Assembly: GCA_034401795.1 (NCBI GenBank)
Contig: CM067365.1
Span: 13,622,166 to 13,686,165, forward strand
Source: Chaetoderma sp. LZ-2023a
Lineage: Eukaryota; Mollusca; Caudofoveata; Chaetodermatida; Chaetodermatidae
Direction: 5' to 3'
Length of the DNA: 64,000 nucleotides
The position numbers and the translations under genes were made by a program. The notes below the pieces were generated by a model. It ran no database searches. It saw only the letters and a list, made by a program, of their open reading frames with translations, and had not been told where the DNA came from. This document shows, in pieces, positions 23,550 through 35,685 of this stretch; positions within the stretch are counted from its first letter, which is position 1, and each line of letters begins with the position of its first letter.

Positions 23550-24180
23550 GGTACACAATCGAAAGTTATTATCAAAAACATATCAATTGTGGAGGCGTGC
23601 TAGGACACAATCGAAAATTATTATGAAAAACATATAAATCGTAGGGGCGTGCAAATCCACCAGCAAGCCTTGTTATCAAACAAGCATTCGTCATTCTGAG
23701 CAGGGCATTCGTCAGGAACGACATGGGAAGCCAGCTGGAATTCTAAAATAAAGTTAAGGGGACGACAAGATCCCATCACTCAAGAACCAGCCAAACCGCA
23801 GGTGCTAGATAGAAAGCACCCTCCCGGGAAGGGAGTTTTGATTAGTCAAAGTGATGTCATAATCCAATGAGAATCAGAGCAACCTCCGGCGGTGCGAAAC
23901 CAAGATGGAGGGAGAATAGAAACTGAGATAGTATATAAGGGGGGCTTTAACTTTAATTGGGAGTTCGGTCCGCCTCGCACCTCGTGGTAAAGTTCTTGCT
24001 GAATGGCTTTAAGTAGGCAAGAACTAGTTGAATAGCATATTAGATCAGAGCAGCTGAGAGAATGCTAGTTCGTTAGGAAAACCTTGAATTGAATATTTAA
24101 TCGTTGTATATAACGTGCTTAGGTAACGGTAACAGTTATCAAACTTTGTAGGTCTATTATACAGCTAAGTTAGCGAATAA
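23550..24180 (+). other. LTR-like or promoter-like region
   Basis: A direct repeat of about 50 bp (ACACAATCGAAAGTTATTAT at 23,552; ACACAATCGAAAATTATTAT at 23,604) is followed by GAGTATATAAGG-like text, a TATA box candidate at 23,932-23,941, and a T-rich transcribed-like region. AATAAAGTTAAGG lies at 23,747. The arrangement would fit an LTR or another Pol II promoter, but I find no second copy, primer site or coding region beside it. Confidence 0.25.
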
Positions 24181-24775
24181 CACGATCACCTTGTGATATT
24201 ATATACACGGCAAAAGTTTGGCATATATTTGTTGTTACTCTGGAGAACACGGAAGACCACCGTGTCAAACCAATCACTCTGAAACGCGCAGTCCGATCAG
24301 GCCCAGGCACTTCTATAAATATCGTCAGGTCCTTGTACCTATGAGGCGAGCTAGTGTCGCGCTCCATCTTCATCGGTGGAACCGGTTGTCGCAGCAACCA
24401 TCCGTACAAGGTTTCATCGAAGGGGGGGGGGGGTAGAGCATACGTCATCAACAAGGGTAGACAACCCGAAATCTTCAATGTGTATATACGGGTAAGCTGT
24501 TGAATACTTTTACACTATTTTGACTCCTTGCTATTGCTGCCTAAATCTAACAAAGACAAATCATTCGCGTACAATTTTCATTATTCTAGCTTCATGACAG
24601 GGTACTCTGCGTACATTATTATTGTAACGTCAGAATTCACATGACGCAATTGACATCATGTACTTGACTGACGCATCATGTCTACCCACATTTACCACAA
24701 TCCGCCTAGAATAAAGTACATAACAGGCTAGACACGCTTTCTGATAAGTGTATTCATCTACATTTCAGGCTCTGA
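24181..24775. other. Unassigned, with poly-G and a MITE scrap
   Basis: Poly-G at 24,420-24,433 and a short CRE-MITE arm at about 24,490-24,545 (GGTAAGCTGTTGAATACTTT). A 102-codon minus-strand ORF (24,170-24,478) is not recognised. Confidence 0.4.
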
Positions 24776-26214
24776 CTCCGCTTAGAATGCTGAAGATGAG
24801 GACGTCTTGGCTGCTGAAGGTGAGGACGCCATGGCTGCTGAAAGTGAGGACCACGCACGGACTCTGTCTAATAGACTATTTGGAGCAATTCTCAATAACA
24901 ATATAGAACAAGTGAAAGGTTGTATCAGCCAATGTGTAGATTTAAGGTTAGAAAACGGTTACTCTTTAGAGGGGGTCGATAGTGATAATCGTGTCTGTCC
25001 TCTTGCATATGCATGCTGCCTGGGACATGGGGAGATAATGGACGAGTTGCTAATAGCTTGTGCAGATCCTAATCAAATTTCTGGACCGTTCCATCAGCCT
25101 GTTATGAACATGGCAGCATACAACAATGCCATAACATTATCAATGTTAAAACACTGATGTCCTATGGAGCCGATGTCAATGTAAGAGAGAGAGAGACGGG
25201 GAAATACTTTTGCATTATTTGGCCCGTGAGGACTTTAATGATACAGATATGAATCTACTTTCTGCCGTTAAGATCTTGTTGGACAATGGGGCAAGTTTCC
25301 ATGCTGAAGATAATATGGGGACGACACCGCTATGACATGCATGCAGATTAGATAATAGCTACATTGTTAAATTATTCATAGATGAAGGAGGCGATGCGAA
25401 TTCTCACAACGGAAATCTGCTAGAAGAAGTTGCTAATAATTGTTATATTGATATGTTTGATATGTTGCTAGATGCCGGAGCACATAGACATCTAACGCCC
25501 GCTGCTCTCCTCGGACCCTGTCATCGGAATGACCATGCTATGATTGTAAGAATACTGGACACTTGTGATGTGGATATAAATGTGGCAATTAATGGATTCG
25601 GGTTTATTCTATTCTATGCTTGCTACTGTCATCGCGTTACCAACCGGACCGTACAAGTGTTGCTCGACTATGAAGCAGATGTCAGAGTTGTTTCGGAGAC
25701 TGGAGACAATGCATTACATTATGCTGTTGGTGATTATAACTGTAGTAAAATCCGCCAGCTATTAGCATACAATCTACCACTGACCATAAAGAATAAAAAG
25801 AATCAGACACCGTTAGTTACACTCATGCAGTCTGAACCTCCTCGTAGTATGGTATGCGAGCCCGAAAGATGGTCTTGGATCAAAGTACTCGCTTTTAAGA
25901 TGCTTATCGCTGCTGGTGTAAAAGCCCCATCTGATTTTAACCACGAATTAAATCAATTCTGTATTAACAATCCCGAGACACAAATCTCTGGTTATGAAAT
26001 TAATTCTACAAGATCCTTAGAAGAAATGTGTCGCTTGGTGATTCGTGGACTAATTCCTGTGCCTGTTTATGCCAGTGTGTGCAAGCTCCCCATCCCGAAA
26101 CTATTACAGGTATATTTAAACTTTCCGGAATGGTATCGATTAGTTGATGAATCGCTAACCGCTCTGGTGTCAACAGCGCCTCAAGGCGCTCAAAATACTA
26201 CTCATATCAATTAA
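24776..26214 (+). pseudogene. Ankyrin-repeat/SOCS-box (ASB-like) gene, broken copy
   Basis: After a splice-acceptor-like CTACATTTCAG the sequence encodes an eight-residue repeat (VLAAEGED type), with an ATG at 24,831 in a good context (GCCATGG). Ankyrin-type repeats follow: NNNIEQVKGCISQCVDL, VCPLAYACCLGHGEIMDELL, then SAVKILLDNGASFHAEDN, LDNSYIVKLFIDEGGD, YIDMFDMLLDAGAH and NRTVQVLLDYEADV. Near the C-terminus is a SOCS box: the BC-box RSLEEMCRLVIRG (from about 26,011) and the Cul5-box LPIP (26,086-26,097). Such proteins normally act as substrate receptors of Cullin-5/Elongin E3 ubiquitin ligases. Compared with the paralogue at 63 kb, a 1-bp deletion near 25,151 and TGC to TGA in TPL*HACR (about 25,332-25,334) break it. 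From 25,453 on, 253 codons are open to TAA. It may be a pseudogene, or an allele with assembly errors. Confidence 0.75.
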
Positions 26215-26299
26215 GTATTTAATGGTCAACACATTTCAAGAAATTGTAATAATAGAAGACTATGGGTTTTTTTTGTTGTAAATTTACCTCTGAAAGTTT

Positions 26300-26460
26300 T
26301 GACCGGCCATTAACCTTTTAATGTTTAAATTTGGTCCAGACGATCTAGATATTTCCTTATTCAATGTCCATTTGCAGGCCATGAGAAAACTATTTTCGAT
26401 AATTTACAACTGGAATGGCTGGTGGTTACCACTGGAATGACTGGCCCTGTTAACAAGGCA
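26300..26460 (+). repeat. Dispersed repeat F, copy 1
   Basis: Shares CCATTAACC, ATTTGGT, TTATTCAATGTCCATTTGCA, GGCCATGAGAA and ACTGGAATGGCTGG-type words with 51,410-51,548 (same strand) and 34,600-34,735 (opposite strand). Class unknown. Confidence 0.65.
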
Positions 26461-26504
26461 CTATCTCTTATCACTAGAGAGGGGATGTCATTGCCATCAT
26501 GCTG

Positions 26505-26700
26505 TCACTATAAGTTGTTCTAGTTTTAAACAGGACTGACATAATATAGGGGCATTTCCCAGAGCCCGGTATCGAGCCTGCATTATACACGGCATGTTAA
26601 ATGTCACTGACTGAGTAATTTCGCAATGATGGTGGGATAGAGCCATTTAGTGTTGTATGATTTTACTACGTAAATATTAGTTTATAATTGCTCATTCTAG
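26505..26700 (+). repeat. Dispersed repeat, 190 bp (copy 2)
   Basis: Counterpart of 6,285-6,480: AAACAGGACTGACATAATAT, CATTTCCCAGAGCCCGGTAT, GAGCCTGCATTATACACGGC and GTTGTATGATTTTACTACG. Confidence 0.7.
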
Positions 26701-28185
26701 GAACGAACAAGCACACATGATGGATGGATAGATGGACGGATATGTAGACACCCATGTTCCATTTAGCCATGGCATCTATATATATACTGGTAGGAATTGA
26801 TGATTGTTTGAACTAGATTGATGTTGAAATTAATATTAATTTCATTTGACTTAACTCGAGTAGAAGTTGTTGCTGCCATGCCAGGTACTTGTTTGCTAAT
26901 GCTGTTGCTAAATAGCAGCTAGCATCGAATGTACACATATTATTATACACAATGCAACGTTAGCTTGATTATAAATGGTTTATTTGGGCTTTACATATGC
27001 ACGTTTAACCAGTGATATTTTAGATTAATGTGATATTTAATCCATTGCTCTTTGTATTTTACTAACTGATTTCCACCTGTTAATACAGATTCTGTGTTTT
27101 TGTTGAAAGTTAGATATAACAGTCAATATAGTATTGATCGGTTTGACGCAGACATAACTTAAGTTAGATTAGCTGGCATTCCCCGCTTCAATACCTCGCG
27201 AGATGCTCCTTAAAGCATTGTTTCAAGACATTGACCTAAGATTTATCCTAAGGTTGCAAATATGGTTAATCATCTGGTTCTCTTTGACCCTTGTAATAGT
27301 GGCATGGGATTATGAATTACGACTTACGCCCGCTCATGTATTTTCTAGAAACAAGCCATTATGTGCCTGCTGGAGAAGAGGTCATCCATTAATGGAATGT
27401 GATATATAAGAACTTAGTGAACTCCAAGCTTGCCCATTATATATTATAACGTGAAATTTAGACATATTCCTGACAAGCGAGAGGGAATGCTTAAGCACTC
27501 ATGGTGTTTGAGTTTGACGAACTAATCAAACTATGTATGTTCTTGTTAAGTAGTTAAGTAATCCTCATCTTAATCCGGATATTACCAGATTGATCTGGTA
27601 AATATTGTGCTGTGATAAAATAAAAATACGATCTGATTGGTCAGTATTTAGGGGTAGCCAATTACGTGCAAGGAATAGTTATCATACTAATTATTTCTAA
27701 GCACGTGCTTGTACTTACTTAGCTCTATATGAGACACATGCAAAGTACTCCATGTAACACTCAACAAACTGATGTTCTGAAGATCAGTCATTATTGTAGA
27801 ATACGTTTCGTTATAGCTGTTAAATTCTGAGCTTTACTTCAGTCAAGTTTAGAAGTTAATTTATAAATAATCTTATCAGCTTATCAATTATTTCCTCAAG
27901 CTACAAAGTAATTTACAAGTTTAATAAATCTATGTTTGTTATTTGTTACTAGTAGTCGCGTTAGTTTTTTAGTAGGGAACTATTAATCCATGTAGTGAGA
28001 AATCAACCTTTCTTCCAAATCTGCGATCTTCAAGTCATCAGCGATCCAGGACTTCGGTTGTCGTAACCTGAAGAAAGTCCAGATTTCTTTGAAATATTGC
28101 TTGATTTCTTGAATTTTTCTTTTGCTAAAAAACTTTACCAATAAATAGTGCAAGCTCGTTCTTCTCTTCCAGCAGTAGTATTCTC
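26701..28185. other. Unassigned; one zinc-knuckle-like scrap
   Basis: A 68-codon ORF at 27,203-27,409 ends in LCACWRRGHPLMECD, whose C-x4-H-x4-C half resembles a CCHC knuckle of LINE ORF1 or gag proteins, but the first spacing is one short. Bases 27,480-27,990 are AT-rich with TACCAGATTGATCTGGTAA, a small palindrome. No other feature seen. Confidence 0.3.
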
Positions 28186-28330
<145 letters not shown>

Positions 28331-30204
28331 TCCCACCCACCCTCTCCTCTTTCATCTCCCGAGATCTGTCTTTTCTAATTATCCACTTAGGTAAATTGCC
28401 CGTTCTCATCCTACGTATTGGTGATCAATCCATTCAACCAGCGGTTGTGACATTTGAACGTTTCTTAGCACAGTTGTTGACACGGTTACTTCCTATTTCC
28501 CACACTATTAACAATGAAATTCCTTCTTTGGCCTTTGGTGCATGTTTTATTCCTTCTAGCATAACTCATGAGTCACTCTCATCGTGAGAATACTGTACAG
28601 TAGGACTGCTAAAATAATTAGCCGGTCATTCTCATCTGACTCAAGCAATGGTATTCTCAGATGCATTGTCAAGTTATTGTCCTTACGGTGTCACCATTCC
28701 AAGGACAAAGTAGTATGTATTGTTACAAATTATACAATTCTGTATTTTATGAACATTAATTGTTTCCCCCCGAAAGGCTAAATAAGAAAAATCATCTACA
28801 ATGCTAGAATTATTCCATTAAGTATTTTGTAATTAATTTTGCTATTACTCACTGTAGGTTATATATTTAAAAAGATTTGCAAAATCAGAGCTCGCTAGTC
28901 GAATATGTATAAAGATGCATGTAAACATGTTTGGGAAAATGTTGGCGCTTGGGAGAATAATTCTCAAATAAGTGCATAGAATTATCTCAGAACCACAATG
29001 TAGCTCGAAATCTTTGATACTGTTATGTTCAATCTACGTATTTCTTGACTTGTATGTGCAATTGACCCAGTTGTGGGGGATCCTTATAGTGGACTTAGTT
29101 AGACTCCTACAATGTCCCCGCCATCTAATGAAATACACTAATATCTAACTAAAAACTGGCCATGATGGCAGGATTTTGGTAGAATAACAACTCTCATTTC
29201 TAAAAGATTTATGACATGCGGCACGCACAGCTGTTTCGATCTTGGCTAATTTAGAAGAGCATTGACGTCATTAGGCAGCAGAGGATTGTAAAGTCTTAAT
29301 CTCAGCTTCAATGACGGGAATGTCACAGGTGGAATCAAGACACATTTGACAACACCTGATGCTTGTTACGGATTCTACAGTGACTGAGATTATTAAGTCA
29401 TGTGTTAGACCACTGAAATAAGTGTATTTCTTGACGCCACTTTAAGCATTAAATGTAACTTTGTTGAGTCGTTTTTGTTACTTCATTCTGACTGTTCTAT
29501 AAACTGAACTGTGCATTGGTGTTGCTGACCATCTCCTGGTCCGTGCCAATGCGTCACTCCATTATGTTAGATAAGAATAAGTATCGCCACGCTCCTGTAA
29601 GTGCCGCCAAAATTTCATTTAGCAGCATCTTCTGGAGTGCTGCCTGTACTGCCCTTTTTCATCTTACACATATAGCGTGAATGACGCGCATGCGAATCTG
29701 TTCACAATGTTCCTTTCGCTAGACCACTCTCACGCCCTCACTTGGAAACACTGTGCGTCTCTTTTGGCTGGATGCTGGCTGTTCATGTTCTAACCTTTCG
29801 GACCGCCAGACAAAAGGTTGCACCATCAACTGCAACGTACGCATACGCTGCCCTCGTACCTGGTTGTGTTGTTGTATTCAAACACATTTCAATAGGTATT
29901 TGACAATTAGAAGGATTATAAACGGCAAACTTAACTTCATCTCATACCCGCAAGCGTCGTAAGTCCAACAACACAGCTACCACAAGCGGACCATCGGGCC
30001 CCTTGTTCTTCTCCTGCCTGGTCGCAAAACAGGCCCTGGCTAAAAGGCTAAGTAGGTAGAAATAACTTGACCTCTCTCGAGTCTGCATAACGGTGCCTCA
30101 ATTTGGTGAGAACGTACGCTACTTCGACCTCTCGACAGAAACTCCGGACGAACGCAGGTGCATGACTGCACTTACGCCCGTCTACTTGTGAAATAATTAA
30201 TGAT
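28331..30204. other. Unassigned stretch
   Basis: No ORF over about 70 codons with protein-like content and no repeat I can match. A TTCTCATCGTGAGAATAC inverted word lies near 28,578. Confidence 0.4.
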
Positions 30205-30312
30205 GCTGTCATGTACTTGGCTGATCATAGGTATATATCCCGATCCTAACACGCATACAATGGGGGTGGTGCTTAGCTAGAAATGGGCGAAGTATAGCTA
30301 AAAATGGATCCC
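30205..30312 (-). mobile_element. CRE-MITE outer-end fragment
   Basis: GGTGCTTAGCTAGAAATGGG and TAGCTAAAAATGGATCC mark a reversed outer end. It is at the left edge of block D1 copy 2, as in copy 1 (6,650). Confidence 0.55.
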
Positions 30313-31483
30313 TCGAGTGTGCCTTCCATATTTCCGACTCAAATCATTCAGGCGGCCGTCTCTTGGGTATTGATTCTAACTCATTAGACGCAACTATTTC
30401 CTCGGGATTTGTCGAGGATTTTCTTGATGAAATTGTTAAATGCCTTTAGGGAATGATATTACAGACATTTATATTTCTCTGTATTAGCGATGATGAAAGC
30501 AAATATATACGTAATATTTATACTGAGATGAAGCAAATCAAGCCATGCCACAGAAGGTCATGTTAAATCACGGATAACAAACAAGAGAATATTCTTTAGA
30601 TGAGCATAACGACTCAGAAATCCAAGATCTACTGACACAACATAAGGTTTTACCGACATTTGACCAGCTTAAAGCTAATAAGAAGTCTACAAATTTCCAA
30701 TAGGAAAGCAGATCCATGTGAAGCTCTGATGTACTGATTACTCATACCACGTTGCAGTACACAACGTTACGAGCAATTTCGTAGAACATTCGCTTTGTCA
30801 GTATGACGATATCATGGTATAAATGGGAATGGCTTATTTGCAATGTATCGCGTTTGTAGAATTTGATTTATTTGCAAAACTAAAGATTGTCACCGTGAAC
30901 AATAACATTATGACAAAATTTACAGTTTGCCATTTCCAAAAATATTAGATTTTACTTAAAATAACCGAAACTGGGACATTGCCTTTCTCTTCATAGCAGT
31001 ATGCCTTGCACCAATTCGCACCTGTTGAGAAATGTGTGAAAGATCGTGTCATTCATATGGCTGGTAAAACAAACAATAAACTAATCTATCTTCTTACTCT
31101 GACGCTGAATTGTGGAACTACGTTATATATTCACTACAACGAATAGTTCTCCTAAGTCAGTTGGTTGCTCACACAATTGAGGAGTAAATCTCCGTCACAA
31201 GAAACTGTGTGTTTCCTCTCTATAAATACAATGCAATGCTAGCAAAGAGACTGACATCTGAGATGTTGTTTAAAGAAGTGATCAACGGGCAGTGGATGAT
31301 GGATTATGGACCATATGTCATACGCGATGGCATAAACATGGCGGCCTAGTGCTTTAGACCGGATATTAGCCATGCCATCATTAACCCGAAATCAAGAATA
31401 ACATCGGCGATCACGCTCTGAGAGTTAGATTCTCACCTTTCAACGGAACGAATCAAAATAAATCATTTGTTAGCTAACGTTCG

Positions 31484-32030
31484 AATGGATATATCTAGGT
31501 TCAGATATGCACCGCCAATCTCTAGCTAAGCTGCACCCACACTTCGGCCTGAACTTCCTGACTCGCAATTCAGAAACTATTCAGGTAAACTGTTGCATAT
31601 TTTGAAATATAATTTGACTAGGCGCTGTTCCTAACTATGGAAGAAACAGCGCACAGTCAAATTACAATTCGTACATGCTTAATCCGTCATGAAGTAAGCG
31701 TTCGTGACGAACTTCGCTATGCCATTCATGTCACGTAGTTGATTATGACGTCATATGATTGATGGATAAACTGGAATGGCCCACTAAGCGGTAACTTATT
31801 TATGTCATTCATGACGTAATTGATTATGACGTCAGCTTACCCGTCACCTATTTTATTATTACATCATATGATTGATGGATAACCTGGAATGGTCCATTAA
31901 GCATTCGTGACGAAGTTATATACGTCAGTCATGGCGTAATTGAATATGACGTCAGCTTACACGTCACATAGTTTTGTTATGTCATCCTATGATTTATGGA
32001 TTAACTGGAATTCTCCATTACATGACGTAG
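31484..32030 (+). mobile_element. CRE-MITE with triplicated CRE end
   Basis: Outer end (CACCGCCAATCTCTAGCTAA), a partly decayed palindrome (AATTTGACTAGGCGCTGTT / AACAGCGCACAGTCAAATTA) and then three successive CRE-end units ending near 31,787, 31,899 and 32,030. Each unit runs from a GTGACGAA-type word through TGACGTCA to TGGAT.AACTGGAAT..TCCAT. Perfect TGACGTCA octamers at 31,746, 31,827 and 31,947. Confidence 0.85.
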
Positions 32031-32059
32031 GCCAGACGTGAAAGGGTGAATGGTCCGTC

Positions 32060-32302
32060 TGAATTGCATGTATGTCTGTTGAATATTTTGAAGTAATTTA
32101 AATTGGAGTTTTAGCTTCTACAGTCAGTCCAATTAGGTCCAAAATATTCAACAGCATTCCTGCATAGTAACTTGGAAATTAAGATATTGGGAATTCAACT
32201 TTCAAAGCGTTAACGTCGATTCAAACGTGCGCATACAATGGACGGAGCGTATTTAGAAATGGGCGTGGCACAGCTAGAAATGGATCCTTCTAGGGGATAT
32301 CC
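32060..32302 (-). mobile_element. CRE-MITE relative, inverted fragment
   Basis: Counterpart of 8,400-8,607: GTCTGTTGAATATTTTGAA / TCCAAAATATTCAACAGC arms and GGGCGTGGCACAGCTAGAAA. Confidence 0.65.
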
Positions 32303-32649
32303 TCTTGGAAGTCCAAGTAAAACCATCGTAAAAACCCCATCGTAACGGTAGGAGACTTAGACATAGGCGTTTTCCGTATAGGCGATGCAAATACGTCGTT
32401 TGATGAGTCTGGTTAGATACCAATTATCCTGGAATAATAAGTCGATGCGAAGGTTTTTATCGCAAGTAAATGCAAGCTGTATTGCTCTCTTTTCTGTCAG
32501 GAAAGATATATGACTTATTACAGATGAAATTTATGATCATAGATAGCCTCTCTAGCGTCATTGGCCGTGTACATTGCTAGGGACCTGCAGCATGCCATTC
32601 CAATCAAGACCTCTATTTTATATAAGCGCTGCCATCTTTATACGCGCAT

Positions 32650-33560
32650 ATTGCTGTTATGGTGACTTCAAGCAGGCGTTGCTAAGGTTTGGCGCATTGG
32701 TCTAGGGACTAAGCTTCTTAACTCTTACCAATCTGATGTCAGAACTTTACATTTTCTAATTAAATTTTAAAATGATATGATGAACATTTTTCACCAAATT
32801 TGCTGGATGATGTTGCTCTCGAAGACAGAAGCATTGCCCCTCAAAGTTGTTAAAAGATGTACATCAGTTTCCTTGCAATTGACAGGGTAAAATATTTAAT
32901 ATTGACATCAGAATGCCCAGGGTTAAGAGTGGCATATATAGAAAATGTTTTAAAATTAAACACAATATGCATAACGATATAAAATCATTTGTTTATCATA
33001 ATCATACACAGTCGAATCTAATTATCAGTAACATTGGGGTACGGCAATAGGAACATCATTCAACTTATATATTTTCAATATATTTAAACTAGATAGAAGA
33101 AGATGTCAAAGAAAGCTGAATTGCATGTTTCACATGTTTAAATAAACTGGTAGACGAACATATTAATCTATATCTTTATCTTATTATGTTATTATACGCG
33201 GATGAAACTTATTATAATGGCCGAGTCATTGGAAGATTTGCAACAAGCGCATAATGCATTTCATGACTACTGTCCCAAATGGAAACTAGAAATAAATACT
33301 ACGATAAGAAAGTTTTTGATTTGTTAAAGGTAAATTTAGAAAATACCTAAAATATCCCATAGATGACCATATGCGCACACTTGGAGATGAATACCTAGGG
33401 TATTTAGGGGTCATGGTAAAATCAAACGGTGTGGGCGGCGGTGCTGTTTTTAGCTGTAAAACAGGAAATAGAAAACAAAGAACTTCACCTTTTTGCTATA
33501 TTTATTATCTAAATATTAAAACGATTTCCATTTGATCAGAGAACAACATTCAAACTGGTG
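32650..33560 (+). pseudogene. LINE polymerase remnant, D1 copy 2
   Basis: Same insertion as the LINE at 8,985. Readable pieces: YGDFKQA (about 32,655), KSFVYHNHTQSNLIISNIGV (about 32,985), LYLIMLLYADE (33,175-33,210), where LYADET matches the RT catalytic YADD-type box with the second Asp replaced by Glu, and GYLGVMVKSNGVGGG (about 33,400). The region between VDFKQA and the YHNHTQ segment differs from copy 1 and includes about 230 bp of other sequence. Stops are frequent; the C-terminal domain is lost or unrecognisable. Confidence 0.7.
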
Positions 33561-34599
33561 AGGTAAACTCTGGAACAATAGTTTTCGAATTAATGCCAAA
33601 CAAAATCCTTTCCTCACGCCATTTATATATATGTATAGGTGACTTACGGGCAGATTCGGCGTCCCTCAGATTTCCCTATGGCCAGTTCGTGAAATTGTGG
33701 GCAGTATATATACTCGCATACTGATTCATACCGATTCATTCATAAAAGATGGTATAAATAGAGCATTAAACAGAGCGATCGCTTTCCTGTCAAAACCTGC
33801 CTTTTTCATGACATGGTTTCCTTTATGTTTCTGTCTACATTTCTGTCAAATATAACTGGATGCGTAAGCCCTGTGTTGGTTACTCAAAGAGCACACTATG
33901 CGGTATGCAGTGATAGGTTTGGATTGCCCTTGTATTGGGAGAAAGGCGCGCTCTGATGCCACAATGTGGCCAAGTATCGCAGCTGCACTATATCATCTAT
34001 CAATTACTCAATTGTAATATGGTTTTGCGAGTTCAATAATAAAACAATAACGTTATCTCTGTCTGAAGAATCATTTGCGATGAGACTTACTTCTAGCATA
34101 CCGACTGTTGTCCAGGAGGGATTCCGCCATCATAATGGAACGATTACGGCATAGACCATAAATAAGTGAACACGTTTCCAAAACAAAGATAGAAGCATGT
34201 TAGTTAGTACCATTTTGAATGGAATCTAAGAAGTGTTCTGTTGACAATTTTGGACGTAATCTGATGAGAAGCTGTTGCTGCCTTAAGCAGCACTATTTTG
34301 CAATCAAATGCAGTTGAAAATATTCAACAGTTTGTTATATTTTGATATAGGAGCATGTTTGTTTATCGGATCTGAGCTGTAGTATGAGCCTGCTCTCAAT
34401 CAAACAGTGTGAGAGTTGTGTCGAGCAAATAGTGTGTAGTCCATCATGAGGGTACTCATGAGTCACGATGAAACGGACACTTCACGAGGAGTTCTGGTTT
34501 AATATGGTGGGGTGGCTCTTATCTCGAGATTTATTAACCCTCTCTTGAAAAGCATGTCAAAGCATAATGTTTGCCGTCGTCTTGACGAATATCCGCCAA
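33561..34599. other. Unassigned stretch
   Basis: An inverted CRE-MITE-like scrap at about 34,265-34,332 (GAAGCTGTTGCTGCCTTAAG, AATATTCAACAG). No gene recognised. Confidence 0.4.
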
Positions 34600-34735
34600 G
34601 AGAAGACCTATTTTTAAAATTTTAACACTGGAATGACTGGCTCGGTAACCAAAGCAGTCATGCACGTGGTACATTTCCAAAAGATATTCATCTCTTTGCC
34701 TGCAAATGAACATTCAATAATATATTTTGAAATTT
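34600..34735 (-). repeat. Dispersed repeat F, copy 2 (reversed)
   Basis: On the minus strand: TTATTGAATGTTCATTTGCA, GGCAAAGAGATGAA and GCCAGTCATTCCAGTG match copies at 26,300 and 51,410. A 112-codon minus-strand ORF (34,614-34,952) overlaps it and ends in ECSFAGKEMNIFWKCTTC. I do not recognise it, and the other copies are not open, so I do not call a gene. Confidence 0.6.
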
Positions 34736-35240
34736 TCTGACCAGATTTAGAAATTAAATGTTTACGTAGAACATCGATCATAAAAGCAATCTTATGGTAT
34801 ACGCAAGGTTTCAATGAAACACTACTGAAATTTCGATCTATTAATGAAACATCACCATACTTCTGAAATCCTAAGATGTTGTCTTTCTCAATATATTCTG
34901 TTACACATTGGCCACAATTTGCTGTAATGAATGGGTCGAGAGGGAAACACAAATAATTCAGTATTTCGTTCTAGTAACGCGTTGAGCACTTAGAAAAAGT
35001 CCACTGTGGTCAGTGCTTTCTATTTAATTTGCTTCCACACCAATAGAACTAAATCGTTATTCACCATGTGTTTAAATTTATATCGTCATGTATTATGTAA
35101 CTTTGCCTCATGACCTATAAATAAGTTGACTTTCTAGAGTCTTCTATGTTGCATTATAAGCATTTAAATATTCTGCCGTTAATTTCGAACTGTTATCCAC
35201 ATTATATGGGTGCTCCTATCAAGAGGAGGATTATCCCTAC

Positions 35241-35294
35241 AACAACAACAACAACAACAACAATAACAACAACAACAACAACAACAACAACAAC
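35241..35294. repeat. CAA microsatellite
   Basis: About 54 bp of CAA with one TAA interruption. Confidence 0.95.
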
Positions 35295-35599
35295 TGACAA
35301 CCTTTAAATTAATTGTCCAATAGGTTGGACAGATATCTGGCTCAGTAGCACAGTTTTAGTCTTATCTGAGCTTACTGCGCGGCGTGTACATGAGATACAT
35401 AATTGCAGTCGCACCATCTTAAACTGAGAAATGGTGCAGTTAGTATCAGTGCATTCTGTATCCGTTCATCATCTGTGAAGCAGAAGTCCGGCAATGTCAA
35501 GGAGAAATTATTGTTCTGTCAAATAAATATCACTGCATCACACCGCCACCACATTTATATTAATTGCAATTCCAATGGTCAATAACTCTAGAGATGCTG

Positions 35600-35685
35600 T
35601 ATATTTTGAAAATATTTGACTTAAAGTTGCTGTTGGCTTAGCCAACAACAACTTTCAGCCAAATTGTTTTCAAAATATTCAACAT
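35600..35685. repeat. Hairpin element, class B
   Basis: ATTTTGAAAATATTTGACTT / CAAATTGTTTTCAAAATATT outer arms and AAAGTTGCTGTTGGCTTAGC / GCCAACAACAACTTTC inner arms with almost no loop. Best preserved of the three class B hairpins. Confidence 0.75.

Larger units (their letters stand above)
30315..33560 (+). repeat. Segmental block D1, copy 2
   Basis: Second copy of 6,760-9,545; order and orientation are the same through to the LINE remnant. It is longer by several hundred bases, partly because the CRE end of the shared MITE is amplified here. Confidence 0.85.

Noticed and set aside
34614-34952. 112-codon cysteine-containing minus-strand ORF as a small gene
   Set aside because: Lies across dispersed repeats (F and D2) whose other copies are not open in this frame.
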